Shown: positions 52,770-63,857 of the stretch, in pieces
Layout of the letters: every line of letters starts with the position of its first letter
How positions within the stretch are numbered: the first letter of the stretch is position 1
Assembly (NCBI GenBank): GCA_021234155.1
Contig: JAJEKV010000010.1
Coordinates: 7,724,871 to 7,788,870 of the forward strand
Reading direction: 5' to 3'
DNA length: 64,000 nucleotides
Origin: Isoetes taiwanensis
Taxonomy: Eukaryota > Streptophyta > Lycopodiopsida > Isoetales > Isoetaceae
The notes under the pieces: generated by a model
Database searches by the model: none
Told to the model about the DNA's origin: nothing
Seen by the model: the letters and a program-made list of their open reading frames with translations, nothing else
Program-made: the position numbers and the translations under genes

Positions 52770-54014
52770 TAGTTTTTTTAACGTCCACGGAGACCAATAG
52801 GTCATGGGACCCATACAATGGGCTAGTACAATCATTACTACTAGGATTAAAAAACCCCTGCCTCGAAAGGTTTTCAAGGGAAAAACCTTTGCAGTAATGA
52901 TGATACTAGACAAGCTTAGATAATGACTACTAAGGGCTCAGTAATTGCAGACGTTTATCTAGAACCTCAAGTATGTATAATGCCAAGTCATGCACAGATG
53001 GTGCGCTGAGAAGTTGTGGAAGCGTGGAATGGAATGCTAAGGTCGAAAAATGATTCCTGACTATCTCAAAAGCGGTGGCAACTTCGAGGAAGAGTATGGC
53101 TTTCATCTTCAATAACCTCAGAATCGGCAACACCACATAGTCTCGCTTCTCGGCAATTCGCGGCCGCCCCATCTACCCGTCTCAATCCAGTAGCTGTGGG
53201 ACCCCGTGCGAATTGATGCAATAGCTACAAGCTTGTTCCCGGACAATGAAGCAAGCAAATAAGCTTGGGGCCCCGGTGCCAAAGTGGGATTTATGTGTGC
53301 ATGATAATGACCAGTTTTCACTTGGGCCAAAGTAATCAAGGCCCCATATCTTTTGAGAAAAAACGACCATTAAGATATTGTTGCAAAAGCTCGGGATCGT
53401 AACTAGCAAGCATCGTGCGTTATGGTTTCGGTTGCACGTGACCCAACGGGCAAACCATGTAGTGCAATGCTCTTTCCAACATCGTTTCAAACGCTGAGGA
53501 GATTCATCCATGGCAAGTGCAAGAACATGATACCTAACATCATCCATGTGGTGCACCTTGCAGATATAGTGGAGATGGCGCTTCATGGCAGAATAGCACA
53601 GGGCACGGTTGTTTTAACTCCAAGGCTATAAGTGAGAAAGGACTTTTGCACCCGCTCCAAGCTCTCCCAAGCACTAGCACTAATGGTAGGCCCCCACACT
53701 TCAGAACCATACAGTAAAACAGGATCTACCAAAGCCCGAAACAAGTGGGCTTTCCGTGGCCAATCATGAATTTCTGCGCGAAAACAATTGTTTTGCATTG
53801 CATAGAGTGCTCTCCATCCAGCAGCCACCCGCTTGGTAATACACTGTTCCCAAAGTGTGTTCTTACAGAATTCTACACCAAGATACTTGTAGCTATCTAC
53901 AACTTCAACTTCGCGGCTATCATAGTGCATAGGGGAACATTGTGACGAGAAGATTGAACTACCAAAAGCTTGGTCTTTTGCAGCTTGGTCTTTTGCACAT
54001 TATGACGACCTTGA
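52707..54014 (-). mobile_element. LINE-F: reverse-strand copy of the non-L1 LINE family, 5' truncated
   Basis: Minus frame 53930-53583 reads SREVEVVDSYKYLGVEFCKN, ALYAMQNNCFRAEIHDWPRK and VLLYGSEVWGPTISASAWES, matching LINE-E at 51285-51580. Similarity to the family's C-terminal part continues weakly to about 53180. The 3' end is a GAATA tandem tract (TATTC on the minus strand) instead of poly(A). It interrupts LINE-D between EITT and KVIWLHRNR. Confidence 0.75.
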
Positions 54015-54614
54015 ACTACAAGGTAATTTGGCTACACAGAAATAGATTGGTCATGAACAAACACACCCCCTCTATTATATGGCTGAAGCAAGCATTCATT
54101 GACATCATACAAACCACTGCAGTAGCACACAAACTGTTGAAAAGGAAGAAATATGATCCAGCCTGGAATAGTTTTGGAATGTTCTATGGCTTACATGAAT
54201 TCTATTTATCTAATCTAACAATTTCTGATGATGTTCTACACAGATGCATCGAGGAGACTTAACAGGGTCGGAAGCATGGATCGAGCTATGGGAGTAGCAG
54301 CAAACATAGGGGACGAAGAATCCCAACTATCTAAGGCAGAATTAGAAGACATTCTCATCCAACTCAAACAGGAGGTAGTACATGCAAAGGCAATTAAGAA
54401 AGTGCTAAAAAGGAATGAGGTATGGAGATTTAATAGCCTCAAGCCATTTTTCACCAATCTTTACCATAAATGGCAGCAGAAAAGAGAAGCACATGTCTTG
54501 CTTCTTCTAGACTTCACCAACTTCCAGACAGCAGTCCTAGATACTCTCCTCATGATATTTGGGAACAGGACAATAGCAGATCTCACCCTACAGGATTTTC
54601 TGGACGAATCTTGA
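54015..54614 (+). pseudogene. LINE-D ORF2 C-terminus
   Basis: KVIWLHRNRLVMNKHTPSII and KKYDPAWNSFGMFYGLHEFY follow the LINE-F insertion, in the position of the LINE-A VLWAIWKHRCGIA block. Frame 54228-54614 continues with a helical tail (AELEDILIQLKQEVVHAKAI) ending at TGA. The tail has no domain name I can give. Confidence 0.65.
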
Positions 54615-54874
54615 GCTGGTTACAGAATTTTCAGCAATGATCTGGTTACAGAGTTTTTAGCAGTTTATATTAAATATAACATTTTTGGACCTGTATAAAC
54701 AATATATTAAGCTGGCTGTTTTAATTTGGTTCATGGATCCATAAGGACCATGATTTTGGATTATATTAGGCTTTATGAGTATATCCTTTAGGATATATCC
54801 TATGATGTATCTATTATAGATGCAATATATAACAAACCTTACCCTCAAAAATAAAATAAAAATATAAATAAAAA
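54615..54874 (+). other. LINE-D 3' untranslated region and A-rich tail
   Basis: Ends in AAAAATAAAATAAAAATATA and AATAAAA, an A-rich tail, followed by the ATCTTTTGG duplication at 54875-54883. Confidence 0.7.
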
Positions 54875-55289
54875 ATCTTTTGGAATCCTCATCTCTCCAG
54901 AAGAGATAATATCCTTTTGTCCTAAATCCACCCAAAATCTATAAGAAATGGCTTGATAATAATGTTTGTAAGCTTGGAGATCTTTGGTCAAATGGCAGAT
55001 GGATATCTTGGACTAGGCTTAGGACTAAAATTAGGGGTTCAAATTCAGATAGAATGTTGTTTAAGCATATTATTGGCAAGGTGGCTACTATTAATTTGGA
55101 TGTTAATACTTGTGAAATAGACTGGTCATTCAGAGACAAAAAAATTTATAAGGTCTCATACATACATGACTTCTTGAATAATTCGAACTTGCATCTAAAG
55201 CATCCAGTTATTGGAATATCTCTAAGCAGGTAGAAGCTAAGTTATTCAAAAATTCTTATTGTGCCCCAAAAGTTTCTTAGTTTAATTGG

Positions 55290-55846
55290 TTGATTGCTCA
55301 CAAGAGTGTCCCAAACTTGCAAACCATTTGCAGACATCAGGCCAATAAAAATGATATTCCTTCCAATAATTTTGTTTCTCCTCTTTGTCCTCTTGGTTGC
55401 AGTGAGCAGGAATCAATGGAGCATATCTTCGTTTGTCCTAAGTTAAACACCTTATGGAATTGGTTTGAAGTGCATTTTAATATTCACAGACCTGTCAGAA
55501 TTATTGATTTCATCATGAATAATAATGCTCTCTTGAATACATTTGTTTTACTGCATTATGGAATCTTTGGAAGCATAGAAATAAGTATCTGTATGGTGGT
55601 CACAATTCTGCTGTATTTTGGATAAAGTTGCAGGTTATTTTGCCACTGCTCACAAAAACAAATATGATGATGTTCAATTTGATCAACAATGGAATTTACT
55701 TGGATATTTTTCTGGCTTTCATAATTTCTTTAAGCTTAATTGTCATGAAGAGCTTACTAACAAAGATTCTATTGGTGCTAGATTATCTTTGGAATTGCAA
55801 GTATAAGCTGGATCTACATTTTGATGACATAGGGGCATCTAAGTAA
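55290..55846 (+). pseudogene. LINE-C zf-RVT domain and C-terminus
   Basis: Frame 55290-55625 carries CPLGC followed by EHIFVCPKLNTLWNWF, the zf-RVT zinc ligands. Frame 55628-55846 carries the end of ORF2 after a shift near 55600. Confidence 0.75.
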
Positions 55847-56636
55847 AGTATATAGGTCAGCCATTATCAGCTCAGGGTCAGATACAGAATCAGGTACAGT
55901 CTGAAAGGGATTATAGTTTTTGGAAAGGACAGGTCAAAGGAAAGCTCATGCCGGAGCTACATAAAATCCCACAATGGAATGGACAAAAGAATTTTGCAGA
56001 GAAACTCAGCTTATGTATGTCCTCTGGTGGTTTATGAATGCAAACAGTATGACAGATAGACAGTTTGAATTCTATAGGGAGTGCTACTACTATCACAGAG
56101 GTAGAGCTGATTGCTATGGCACTATGTTCCACTTATATTCTACATGCAATTCAAATAGACTGATTGAAATTGTGGTCCGCGGGAGGCATTTCATCCTGAT
56201 TCTAAACCCCTAGTTTCAAGATCATTTCCATTTCATTGATTCCTATAATTTCTAATTCCTTGTCTGCTTCTGTGCTTAGTTCTCTTGGCAGATCTTTGGC
56301 TCTTAGTGTATGTATAAAATGATTTGGCTTCATAAAAAAGGATGTTTTGGAGTTCTGTATCAACAGAAATCTCGGCAATTTTGGAGCTGTTAAGAAGTTA
56401 CCTAAAGTTTCGACTTAAAATTCTATATCTTCAATGATTTTTAACACATGACCATTGAATGTATTTCTAAAGGTTGTTATGCTACTAGACTATTTTACCT
56501 TTGCTCTTAGACTATCTATAGACTTCTTGTTAAGTCTACATAATTCTAGGTTGATGTGGCTGATAATTCTAAACATGCACATCACCTTTTTTGTACTTAA
56601 TTTCCATAATTAATGATTAAAAAGCTTCATTCCCTC

Positions 56637-56651
56637 AAAAAAAAAAAAAAA
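56637..56651 (+). repeat. Poly(A) tail of LINE-C
   Basis: Fifteen consecutive A. The sequence after it is not LINE-like. Confidence 0.85.
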
Positions 56652-56847
56652 GGCTCCAGAAATAAGGAGGAGGAAGAGGAACTTTAAACTGGTGAAGCTG
56701 GAGCAGAGCGCGGATGAAGATTACCTGTGACAGCACAATCTCAGACGAATTGTTGTGAGGTCCAAGCTATGGCGGACGAGCAGATTGAGCACGGACTTCT
56801 TAATCCGGCAATGAGAACTGCTTGGGTTAACCAACCGGTGGAGATAA

Positions 56848-57316
56848 AGGGGCGCAGACGAAACTTTAGAGGATCAGAAGAGGGCAGCAATTAGAAAGAA
56901 GATTGGTTTGATGGTTGAAGAGATGAGGGTCGAGGTTATTTTATCCAGGGCGCAAGCTCAGGTAGATCGCGATGATTTCAGCAAGGAAATGGCATGGGCA
57001 GAAGGAGATCTTGCATCCCTTCCTCCTCCCAAGGAAAGTGAGCGAGCTTCCAGTTAGGAGCTCGCCGAAAACTCCAAGGAAGAAGAGAGGGGAGAAAAAA
57101 ACAGAGGATTGCATAGCTCCTAACCACATAGTATTTGAAACATCCAGCTATATTCAGGGTTTGTGTGATGCAAATCAATCAGCAAATCTCCCCAACCCCA
57201 GAGCTTCATCGGAAGAGGAGAGCACCTTAATTGAGATCTCCATGATGCATCGGCTGGAAGCTACCCTTTTTTATTCTGTGTTTTCTTACCAATTAGGTCT
57301 TGTTTCTAGGAGCTAG
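56848..57316 (+). CDS. Coding-like frames upstream of the Ulp1-like exons
   Basis: An open frame from 56848 reads LEDQKRAAIRKKIGLMVEEM and QVDRDDFSKEMAWAEGDLAS, ending at TAG near 57057. An overlapping frame from 56972 reads RSSPKTPRKKRGEKKTEDCI and NPRASSEEESTLIE. Both look like soluble charged protein rather than noise. They could be N-terminal exons of the protease gene that follows, disrupted by one frameshift. No domain is recognised. Confidence 0.35.
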
Positions 57317-57937
57317 ACCCTGTAGCTTCACATTCAAGTACCCATTGACACTCTGCAGTATAGCAATTCGGGTGGGTAAGAAATCAGCAGCACCATAATT
57401 TTGTGCACTCCTTATCGTTCACTCCTTATTGTTTTTTTTGGTTCATTGGATTTGGGCATATTCTTAGAAATATGCCAAATCTAAGGTCCACGAATATACA
57501 CATCATACCCCCGTATACTTCAACCTCACCCGCATATGTATATACGTAGGAGAATATGTATAGCCATGGCAAATACAGAGCCATGTAGAAGAGGCGGTCC
57601 GCCTCTGCAGCTCTAGCCTCTTCGGAATTACAGATCAAAGGCAGATGAAACCAGACTTCATGATTCTGGAACCATAGATCAAAGGCAGATGAAACCTAGA
57701 GCATAGCTACAAGCAATGAAGCCCATCTGTTCTTCCGAAAATCCCAACCCTATTCTTCTGCTTCCTTCGCTCCTTCATCCCCGCCCTACTTCATCCTGCA
57801 GTTTCGACTGGATTCAACCTGCAATTCATCCTGCAAGGTTGTTGGATATGTTCCGGCTTCCTTCCGACAAAGCAATGCCACTGCTCTGGCCTCCATGCTC
57901 AGCAACACATGGCGATGCAAAACCATGCCTTTCATTA

Positions 57938-58910
57938 AACAAAAATAAAAACCATCCCTCGTTTTCCACCTAACCATTGCCAAAATCCTAGTAAAGACAT
58001 AATTTGGGAACCTTATGGCAACTTTGCCCAAGATTTCATGACGGTCCCTGGTCCCGGAGATGATGTGGATTGTAGAATCAACGAAGTTTGCGTCGGTGCT
58101 TATCTCATGTAAGTCATGATTGTAAATTTTATCTAAGTTTTACAATGCTATCATTTGCTGACTACATTGCCATCTACAGGGCCTTAATACATGTTATTCC
58201 CCAGAACAAAAGATCCCAGCACAATTTCGTACATCCCGCGACTTTTGGCCTATTCTTGCAAAACAGTTTGGAAGGTCAATGGGGTGCTTATGATATGTTT
58301 GCTAATTTAATCCCACCCAAATCCTTTATCAGGCAGAATTGGCAGATGCAAAACGTGGGCTTCATTACTTCCCAGTAATGAGCAGGTAAACAATCTGTTT
58401 CAAATTCATTGGTGGGCAATTGGACCCTGAAAGCTGGATTTGCAAGTCTTTGTTTGCAGCAATCACTAGAGCTTATTCATATTGGTCATAGACCAGGAGG
58501 TATGCATTTGGATTTGCATTTGTTGCATTTGGATTCAATGCCAGGCATGCACTCCAACATACGTGGTTTCACCACTTTGTAAATTCAACTCTGCCATTTT
58601 TCGGTCGAATTTGGCTTTTCTCTCATTCCTTTGCCCACAGCTTCGTGTCCGACATTATGAAGAGGTGGAATTACGAATCTTCACGATTGCACAATGCCTC
58701 CTGCGTTCCTTTGAGTGTCTCCCAACAGGAAAACACTCAAGATTGTGGAATTTATATGATATGTTTCATCAAGAAGTTCCTGCTGGATATGTGCAACACC
58801 AAAGACCATTCTGTATTTTTTGTCCAATTTTGTCTCAAGGACGCAACTTCTGGTAGAGTTAACTGGTTTGCCAACAAGGTGTTTTTTCGTTCACAGTTGT
58901 TAGTTTAATG
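57938..58910 (+). pseudogene. Ulp1/SENP-like (C48) cysteine protease gene fragments
   Basis: An exon ending at 58107 reads QDFMTVPGPGDDVDCRINEV then CVGAYLM. It has a donor (CAT|GTAAGT) and an acceptor (CTACAG|GGCC at about 58180-58181). It splices in frame to ALIHVIPQNKRSQHNFVHPA and SLEGQWGAYDMFANLIPPKS. Frame 58645-58908 carries VPLSVSQQENTQDCGIYMIC, the Q-x5-DCG motif with the catalytic Cys. The segment between them (58380-58620) should supply catalytic His and Asp. An IHWWAIG can be read there but frames are broken. Family members cut SUMO or ubiquitin-like proteins, and plant Mutator-like elements often carry them. The domain is fairly sure, intactness is unlikely. Confidence 0.65.
58108..58180 (+). 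other. Intron of the Ulp1-like gene
   Basis: GTAAGT donor and TCTACAG acceptor flank 73 bp. Splicing joins GAYLM to ALIHVI in one frame. Confidence 0.6.
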
Positions 58911-59320
58911 TTCTTTATTTCTACTGCAACTAAGGCACTGCATGGCTTATGCAGAGAAAACGGGGCGACTCCACCTCAAAAATGAAAGCGGACAATCTTC
59001 TAGTTTTTGTTGGGCATAATTATTTTGAATCCAGGCGATTTCTGAATCCCTATGTGCTTATGAGTTTCTACTAGCCACGCTTGTTCTCCAGGCTGAAGGC
59101 CCTTTGACAATATAAACTTAAGTTATTGGATGTTCAATCTTTGCAGTTCAACTTGCATGCCAACTCTCTTTGTCTTTTTAGTCTCATTACATTCCAATTG
59201 TATTTGGTTACATGTACATGCAACTGGGAAGCGGACTATTTAGCACACCTTTGCTCCGATTTCTTGCACAGAAGTTGTTCTTATCTAATGTGTTCTGTCT
59301 AATGCAATTTTCCATGTAGG
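58911..59320. other. Gap without supported gene
   Basis: No motif-bearing frame or repeat is seen between the Ulp1-like gene and the hairpin repeat. Confidence 0.5.
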
Positions 59321-59440
59321 GTGATTCCATTCCATGGAATAATGTATGATTCCTAAGGATGGACACACGTGATTCCATACGATGGAAACACATGTGAATC
59401 CATACCATGAAATTTATGTGTGATGCCACACCTATGAACC
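59321..59440. repeat. Short hairpin repeat array, about 25-bp units
   Basis: About five units of the type GTGATTCCATACGATGGAAACACAT occur. Each can pair ATTCCAT with ATGGAA(T). Motif and layout resemble the larger array at 27426-27828, although the spacer bases differ. Confidence 0.65.
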
Positions 59441-59459
59441 ATCCTCAGGAGTTTTAGAC

Positions 59460-60780
59460 ACTTTTTCGGACGCCCAACTCTTCTCGGTCACGGTCATGCC
59501 GCACTGGTTCCATGAGTACCAACAATATCTTCTCTCTGGTACCTTTCCATCTGAAGACCCCATGTTTTCTCTAGGAAATCTACGCTCACGCTGTCAACAA
59601 TACCTCTGTGAACTCCATGACTATACTATGGTTGTTGGACACCTCTACAAGCATGGCAAGGATATAATTTTGCGTCGATGTGTTGTTCCTCATGAAGTCC
59701 CCGAGATTGTTCGCCAAGCACATGAAAGACTTGGTGGAGGCCACTTTAGTGGTGATAACATGGCATGGATAATTCTTTTGGCTGGCTATTTTTGGCCCAC
59801 GCTGTTCAAAGATGCTCACGCTCATGTGCGCCAATGTGACGTCTGCCAGTGTATGGGAAAGCCCACAGCCCGTGACGCCTACCCTTAACTCCAATAGCCA
59901 TGACGTTACCCTTCAGCAAATAGGGTATGGATTTTGTTGGGCCAATTGATCCACCTGCTCGAAACTCCCGTGCTCAATACATCCTTATTCTCAATGATTA
60001 TGCCACGAAGTGGCTGAAACCTATACCTTATCTGATAACACCGCAGCCAGCACGGTGCGGCTGCCCCACGGAACTCATGAGTGATCAGGGTATTCATTTT
60101 GTCAATCAAACGATTAAGGAAATCACGGACTACTTGCATATCCATCATCGGAAGAGCACACCATATTATCCACAAGGCAATGATCTTGCTGAAAATAACG
60201 ATAAACTCTCATCAACATTCTAAAGAAGATTTGTGACGCTTCCAAGAAGGATTGGCAGGAAAAGTTACCCACTGTTTAATGGGCTTATAACACTATTTAG
60301 AAAGTTGTCATACGGCAGACACCTTTCAAACTTGTGTATGGCCCCTTGATGCCTTTGAGTTTGTCCTACCCACTCTCAGATTCCAACTCGCTACTGTCCA
60401 TGATCCTCCTGTCACTTTATAGGAAAAGATCTATTAGTTGCACAACTCGATGAAATTCGCAGGGTTGCCTATCTCAGGGTTCTTGCTGGGCAACAATTGC
60501 AAAACTCCTGGCACGACAATCATATCAAAATCAAAACTTTCAAGGAAGGGGGTTTAGTTTAGTTTAGTTCTTCTTTATGATTCCAGGTACAAAAATTTTC
60601 TAGGCAAGCTCAAGTTTCGTTGGCTTGGTCCTTACAAAATTATTAAAGTGATACAACCAAGTGTGTTTCAACTCGCGGAATTAGATGGCACTCCATTACC
60701 TACCTTGGTTAATGTCTTTCCCCTCAAAACATTTTATATTGATTCATTAACAGACACAACTCAAGGCATAGACGCCTGAT
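59460..60780 (+). pseudogene. Gypsy-type integrase, truncated and broken
   Basis: Frame 59496-59888 begins in the linker after RNase H (MPHWFHEYQQYLLSGTFPSE) and has the integrase zinc-binding HHCC (QAHERLGGGHFSGDN ... HVRQCDVCQ). Frame 59927-60223 has the catalytic core: MDFVGPIDP (first Asp), MSDQGIHFVNQ (second Asp) and QGNDLAENN (Glu). About 15 residues are missing between the first two blocks. Stop-ridden similarity continues to the C-terminal KFRWLGPYKIIKVIQPSVFQ and LKTFYIDSLTD ending near 60778. Protease, reverse transcriptase and most of RNase H are absent. No chromodomain was seen. Confidence 0.8.
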
Positions 60781-61426
60781 TGAGTAGCAGTCTTATATAT
60801 TATATATTCAAAAGAATAAGATTACAAAAATGGGCAATGCCCTTATTTAATCGCATGGGCATCGCCCTTACTCTAAAGACAAAATCCTACTCTAATTCTT
60901 CGGCTATTCCGAGTTTGGCACAGTGCAGGCCCGCAGGATCACATAACCCTGCTCCGGATCATAGTGAAGGTGTAGAATCACGTCCTAATAATTGGACATG
61001 GGGTCAGGATTGTCTGCGGATGAAGATAGCCAGCCATCCATGGGAATTCTACGGTTTTTCATCTTCCATAAATCAAGGTCATTCCTTCAATCCATATCGG
61101 GGGTACATTCCAATTACAGATTTCTATATCTCGCCGCAAATCCAGTAGCGGTACCTTCTTTCTTGCATGCTGCTCCTGCCACCTCTTTGATTAAACCGTT
61201 TGAACTCTCACGTTGCCCATCTTAATTATGCCCCTTTAAACCATGGCATTATTCGCACGCCACCAACATGTCGCATCGCAACGTTCATTCCTGTCAATCT
61301 CTACCATTGATCTTTCTTCAGTTGGCTTTCTTGGACTTAGCCAAAATTTTGGTTCTTGATCATTCTTTTCCGCGATGCTACCATCTGGCAAAATTAACAG
61401 TTCCCGATACTGTTTTCTACACTATC
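60781..61426. other. Possible LTR or untranslated region after the gypsy integrase
   Basis: No supported gene. Its place directly after an integrase end would suit a 3' LTR, but the matching 5' LTR is not in the window and the limits cannot be set. Confidence 0.3.
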
Positions 61427-61433
61427 TATAAAA
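61427..61433 (+). promoter_or_regulatory. Candidate TATA box
   Basis: TATAAAA lies about 125 bp upstream of the ATG at 61558, with a pyrimidine-rich leader (AACCCTAACGCTCAAACTTTTC) between. It fits a plant core promoter or the promoter inside an LTR. Position and sequence are the only evidence. Confidence 0.35.
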
Positions 61434-61557
61434 CTCTCCACTGAACAGACGCAAAACCCTAACGCTCAAACTTTTCTGTCTTTCGCCTTCCACTTTCAAG
61501 CTCTTTGCTTCAATCAATATCGCCGCTTCACCGAAATTGGCAACTCTACAGGTCACC

Positions 61558-61873
61558 ATGCCCATGAATCCTGATCTTTTTTCATCTATGATTTTCTCCA
61601 CACCAACCGTTCGGGAGGCTCTTGAAGGCGCCAGCCGAGAAGTTGCAAAAAGTGCAGGTTTGCTTGATGTCGCCAATCAAGAATTCCCTACTCCAAATCC
61701 GGCTCAACTTCAGCAGTTTGTCACTCATTTGGTTCAAGAATGATGCTGGGTACCAGACGATGGTAGATCATATTCGAATCACTCTAAATCAAAGTCTTTT
61801 GGCACAAGTATTACAACTGCCCAGACGCACTCCTCCTTTAAATTGGGCTGCTTTGCAGGATCATGATCAGTGA
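61558..61873 (+). pseudogene. Unrecognised frame, frameshifted
   Basis: From ATG 61558 the frame reads MPMNPDLFSSMIFSTPTVRE and NPAQLQQFVTHLVQE before a stop at 61743. The +1 frame continues DAGYQTMVDHIRITLNQSLL and RTPPLNWAALQDHDQ to 61873. The two look like one protein of about 100 residues with a one-base slip near 61735. I do not recognise it. It could be a gag N-terminus or a host gene fragment. Confidence 0.35.
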
Positions 61874-62597
61874 TGATTCTAGTGGTACTATATCATAATC
61901 TGGGTATCACTATTTTGGCGATAATTTTATATTCGAAACTTTTTTGGAAGGCGATAAGTTTTTTCCATTTAAGAATTTATGTAGTGCATGTGGCGATAAA
62001 TGTTAATCACTAATGTATTTTTGTAGTACTTGTAATAATGTAAAATTTTACCATAGCATTGTCAATATAGTCATCTTATACTTTCCCTTTAGAACAGTTA
62101 AATTTTTAACTTAACCATCCAACATAATAATACACGTAAGTGCCACTAACTAATGCCGTAAATTCCCATTTTGTTTTGGTGTTTGTATTTATGGTTGTAT
62201 CCCAATGTAATGACATCAAAATATCTTTAACACATTCTATCGAGATTTAAGACATAGTTATGGCACAAATAAAAATTCAAAACCTTCGCCTCTATACTCC
62301 CTGGTTATATGGATTGGTAACTCTATGGTTTCTAAGTAGGCAATTTCTTTGAGATTTAAGAATTGAGATTATTGACAGAGAGAGGCGAGCTCCTTCACTA
62401 AATTCACGTAGTTGGCAAATGTGGTAGAAGATGGAAGGCTTCTCTAGAAAAAATTGGCGAATTAATCTCATTATTTTACTTAAGGAAGTCTACTAAGCAT
62501 AGTGGCAATTTTTTCAAAAATCCAAAATTTTAGCAATTTTGCAATAAATAGCCACTAAAATCAACACTGATCATGATGTCACAGTTTATCAAGCTTC
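61874..62597. other. AT-rich stretch, no gene seen
   Basis: No frame with a motif. It includes long A/T runs typical of intergenic DNA. Confidence 0.5.
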
Positions 62598-62843
62598 CTA
62601 TGCTGCTACAACACACAAGCTTACAAATATTGCTAAGCCTTTGAAGCTTTTGTCAAGTTTTTGTTGCAAAAATTCTATGGGTATTCTGTCAAGAACACCC
62701 GCATCAACAAGCACTTCTTCCATACCTCCATTGTTGCTATTCACTCCACCAATTTTGTTGATTGGCCCTAAATTCTGTTCCAATGACTTCTCCATGAAGG
62801 AGACTGCCTTCGCCAATCTCCTGGCTCGGGTCTTGATTCTGCC

Positions 62844-63857
62844 ATGGGATCCCATTTCCAGGCCATTATCAATCAATGCCTTCCAGACCCTAGTCGCCTT
62901 TCCACAAGGCACTTAGAAGCCACCTCTCAAGCCTCCAGTCGGACCCATTCAGTTATCCGCCATGTCTGTGAACTTCAAGAAGAGGCCTCTCGCCCACACA
63001 CAGAGGCCCAGCCTTCTCAACGATAGCAACCTCAGCCAGATGCTCGCCCCTCTCCTCTTAAGGTCATCAATGTCACTTCCTCTCAGTCTACTCACGTTGA
63101 TGCCTCCATCTCTCAACAAGCTTCCCACGCGTCCATGTATATTGTTCCACAATCTCTTTCGCATGTTCTGCCGATTATACCTCCACCATCCAGATGGGCC
63201 CTGTATGAATATGAACAGAATGTGGCAAGTTGTATACTCAAGCTCTAGGAATCTCAAGACCATCTCATGAATGGCATTAAAGACTATATGGATTCCACTG
63301 ACGCTTTGAAGCGTGATCTTCAGACTGCCTGCCCATGCTCAGATCAGGCTTTGGATGAAAGCCTTCAGAGTAAACATAGTGCCTTATTGGAGACACAAGC
63401 TGCCCTTCTTAAGGAACAAGAGACCCGCGCAGCTATGGAAGAACAGCAAGCCCAACTCCAGGCCATCATCACTGAGCTTTTGGATCAGATTAATGTCAAG
63501 GACAAATTTCTTGTGGACACCCAAGCCCTGTACATGGGATTGCAGAACGAATACACCCGTCAACGTCAACAGCATGCCACCACACAGAGTGAAATACGTA
63601 TCACTGTTTTGGAAGGCCAGTTAGCAGCGGTTCAAACTCAGGTCACAGAATTGCAAAGGCGGCTCGGTGACATGCAAAAACGAAAGATCGTGGATGACGC
63701 TGAGATTGCTAGTCTCCAGCTACAGGTCTCCACTCATGGTCCCTCTTCTTCACAGGCCACACATCCTCATCACAAGATCAAGGAACAACTCTGTCTCCTT
63801 ACCGAAAAAGATAATAAAATCCATGATCTGGAACACCAGCTGAAACAAGCAATTTAG
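62844..63857 (+). pseudogene. Coiled-coil protein frame interrupted by two TAG codons
   Basis: One reading frame runs from ATG 62844 to TAG at 63855-63857, broken only by TAG near 63026 and TAG near 63248. The last part (63267 on) is a long, strongly helical coiled coil rich in Gln and Glu (LLKEQETRAAMEEQQAQLQA, QTQVTELQRRLGDMQKRKIV). The first part is Ser/His/Pro-rich. It could be gag-like or a fragment of a cytoskeletal-type plant protein. I do not recognise a domain. Coding similarity may start before 62844 in another frame. Confidence 0.45.

Larger units (their letters stand above)
31310..54874 (+). mobile_element. LINE-D: L1-type LINE carrying three younger insertions
   Basis: The element starts at about 31310. 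It has a tandemly duplicated ORF1 region (31411-34530), an endonuclease at 35187, a linker at 35983-36456, a reverse-transcriptase start at 36466-36690, a palm at 39585-40650, thumb and zf-RVT at about 51820-52700, and the ORF2 end at 54015-54614. An A-rich tail reaches 54874. The gaps are younger insertions at 36691-39570, 40667-51815 and 52707-54014. The target duplication ATCTTTTGG bounds it. Its own sequence sums to about 8 kb. It is a different subfamily from LINE-A (MKVVTWNMRGIKG versus MKVISWNLRGIKG). Confidence 0.82.
54884..56651 (+). mobile_element. LINE-C, 3' portion
   Basis: Starts in frame with the left part (NPHLSRR). It continues in another frame with PPKIYKKWLDNNVCKLGDLW and SNGRWISWTRLRTK, then zf-RVT (55290-55625: NFVSPLCPLGCSEQESMEHI, FVCPK) and LWKHRNKYLYGGHNSAVFW. 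The tail ends in A15 at 56637-56651. It pairs with 28640-31309 as one element split by LINE-D. Confidence 0.8.
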
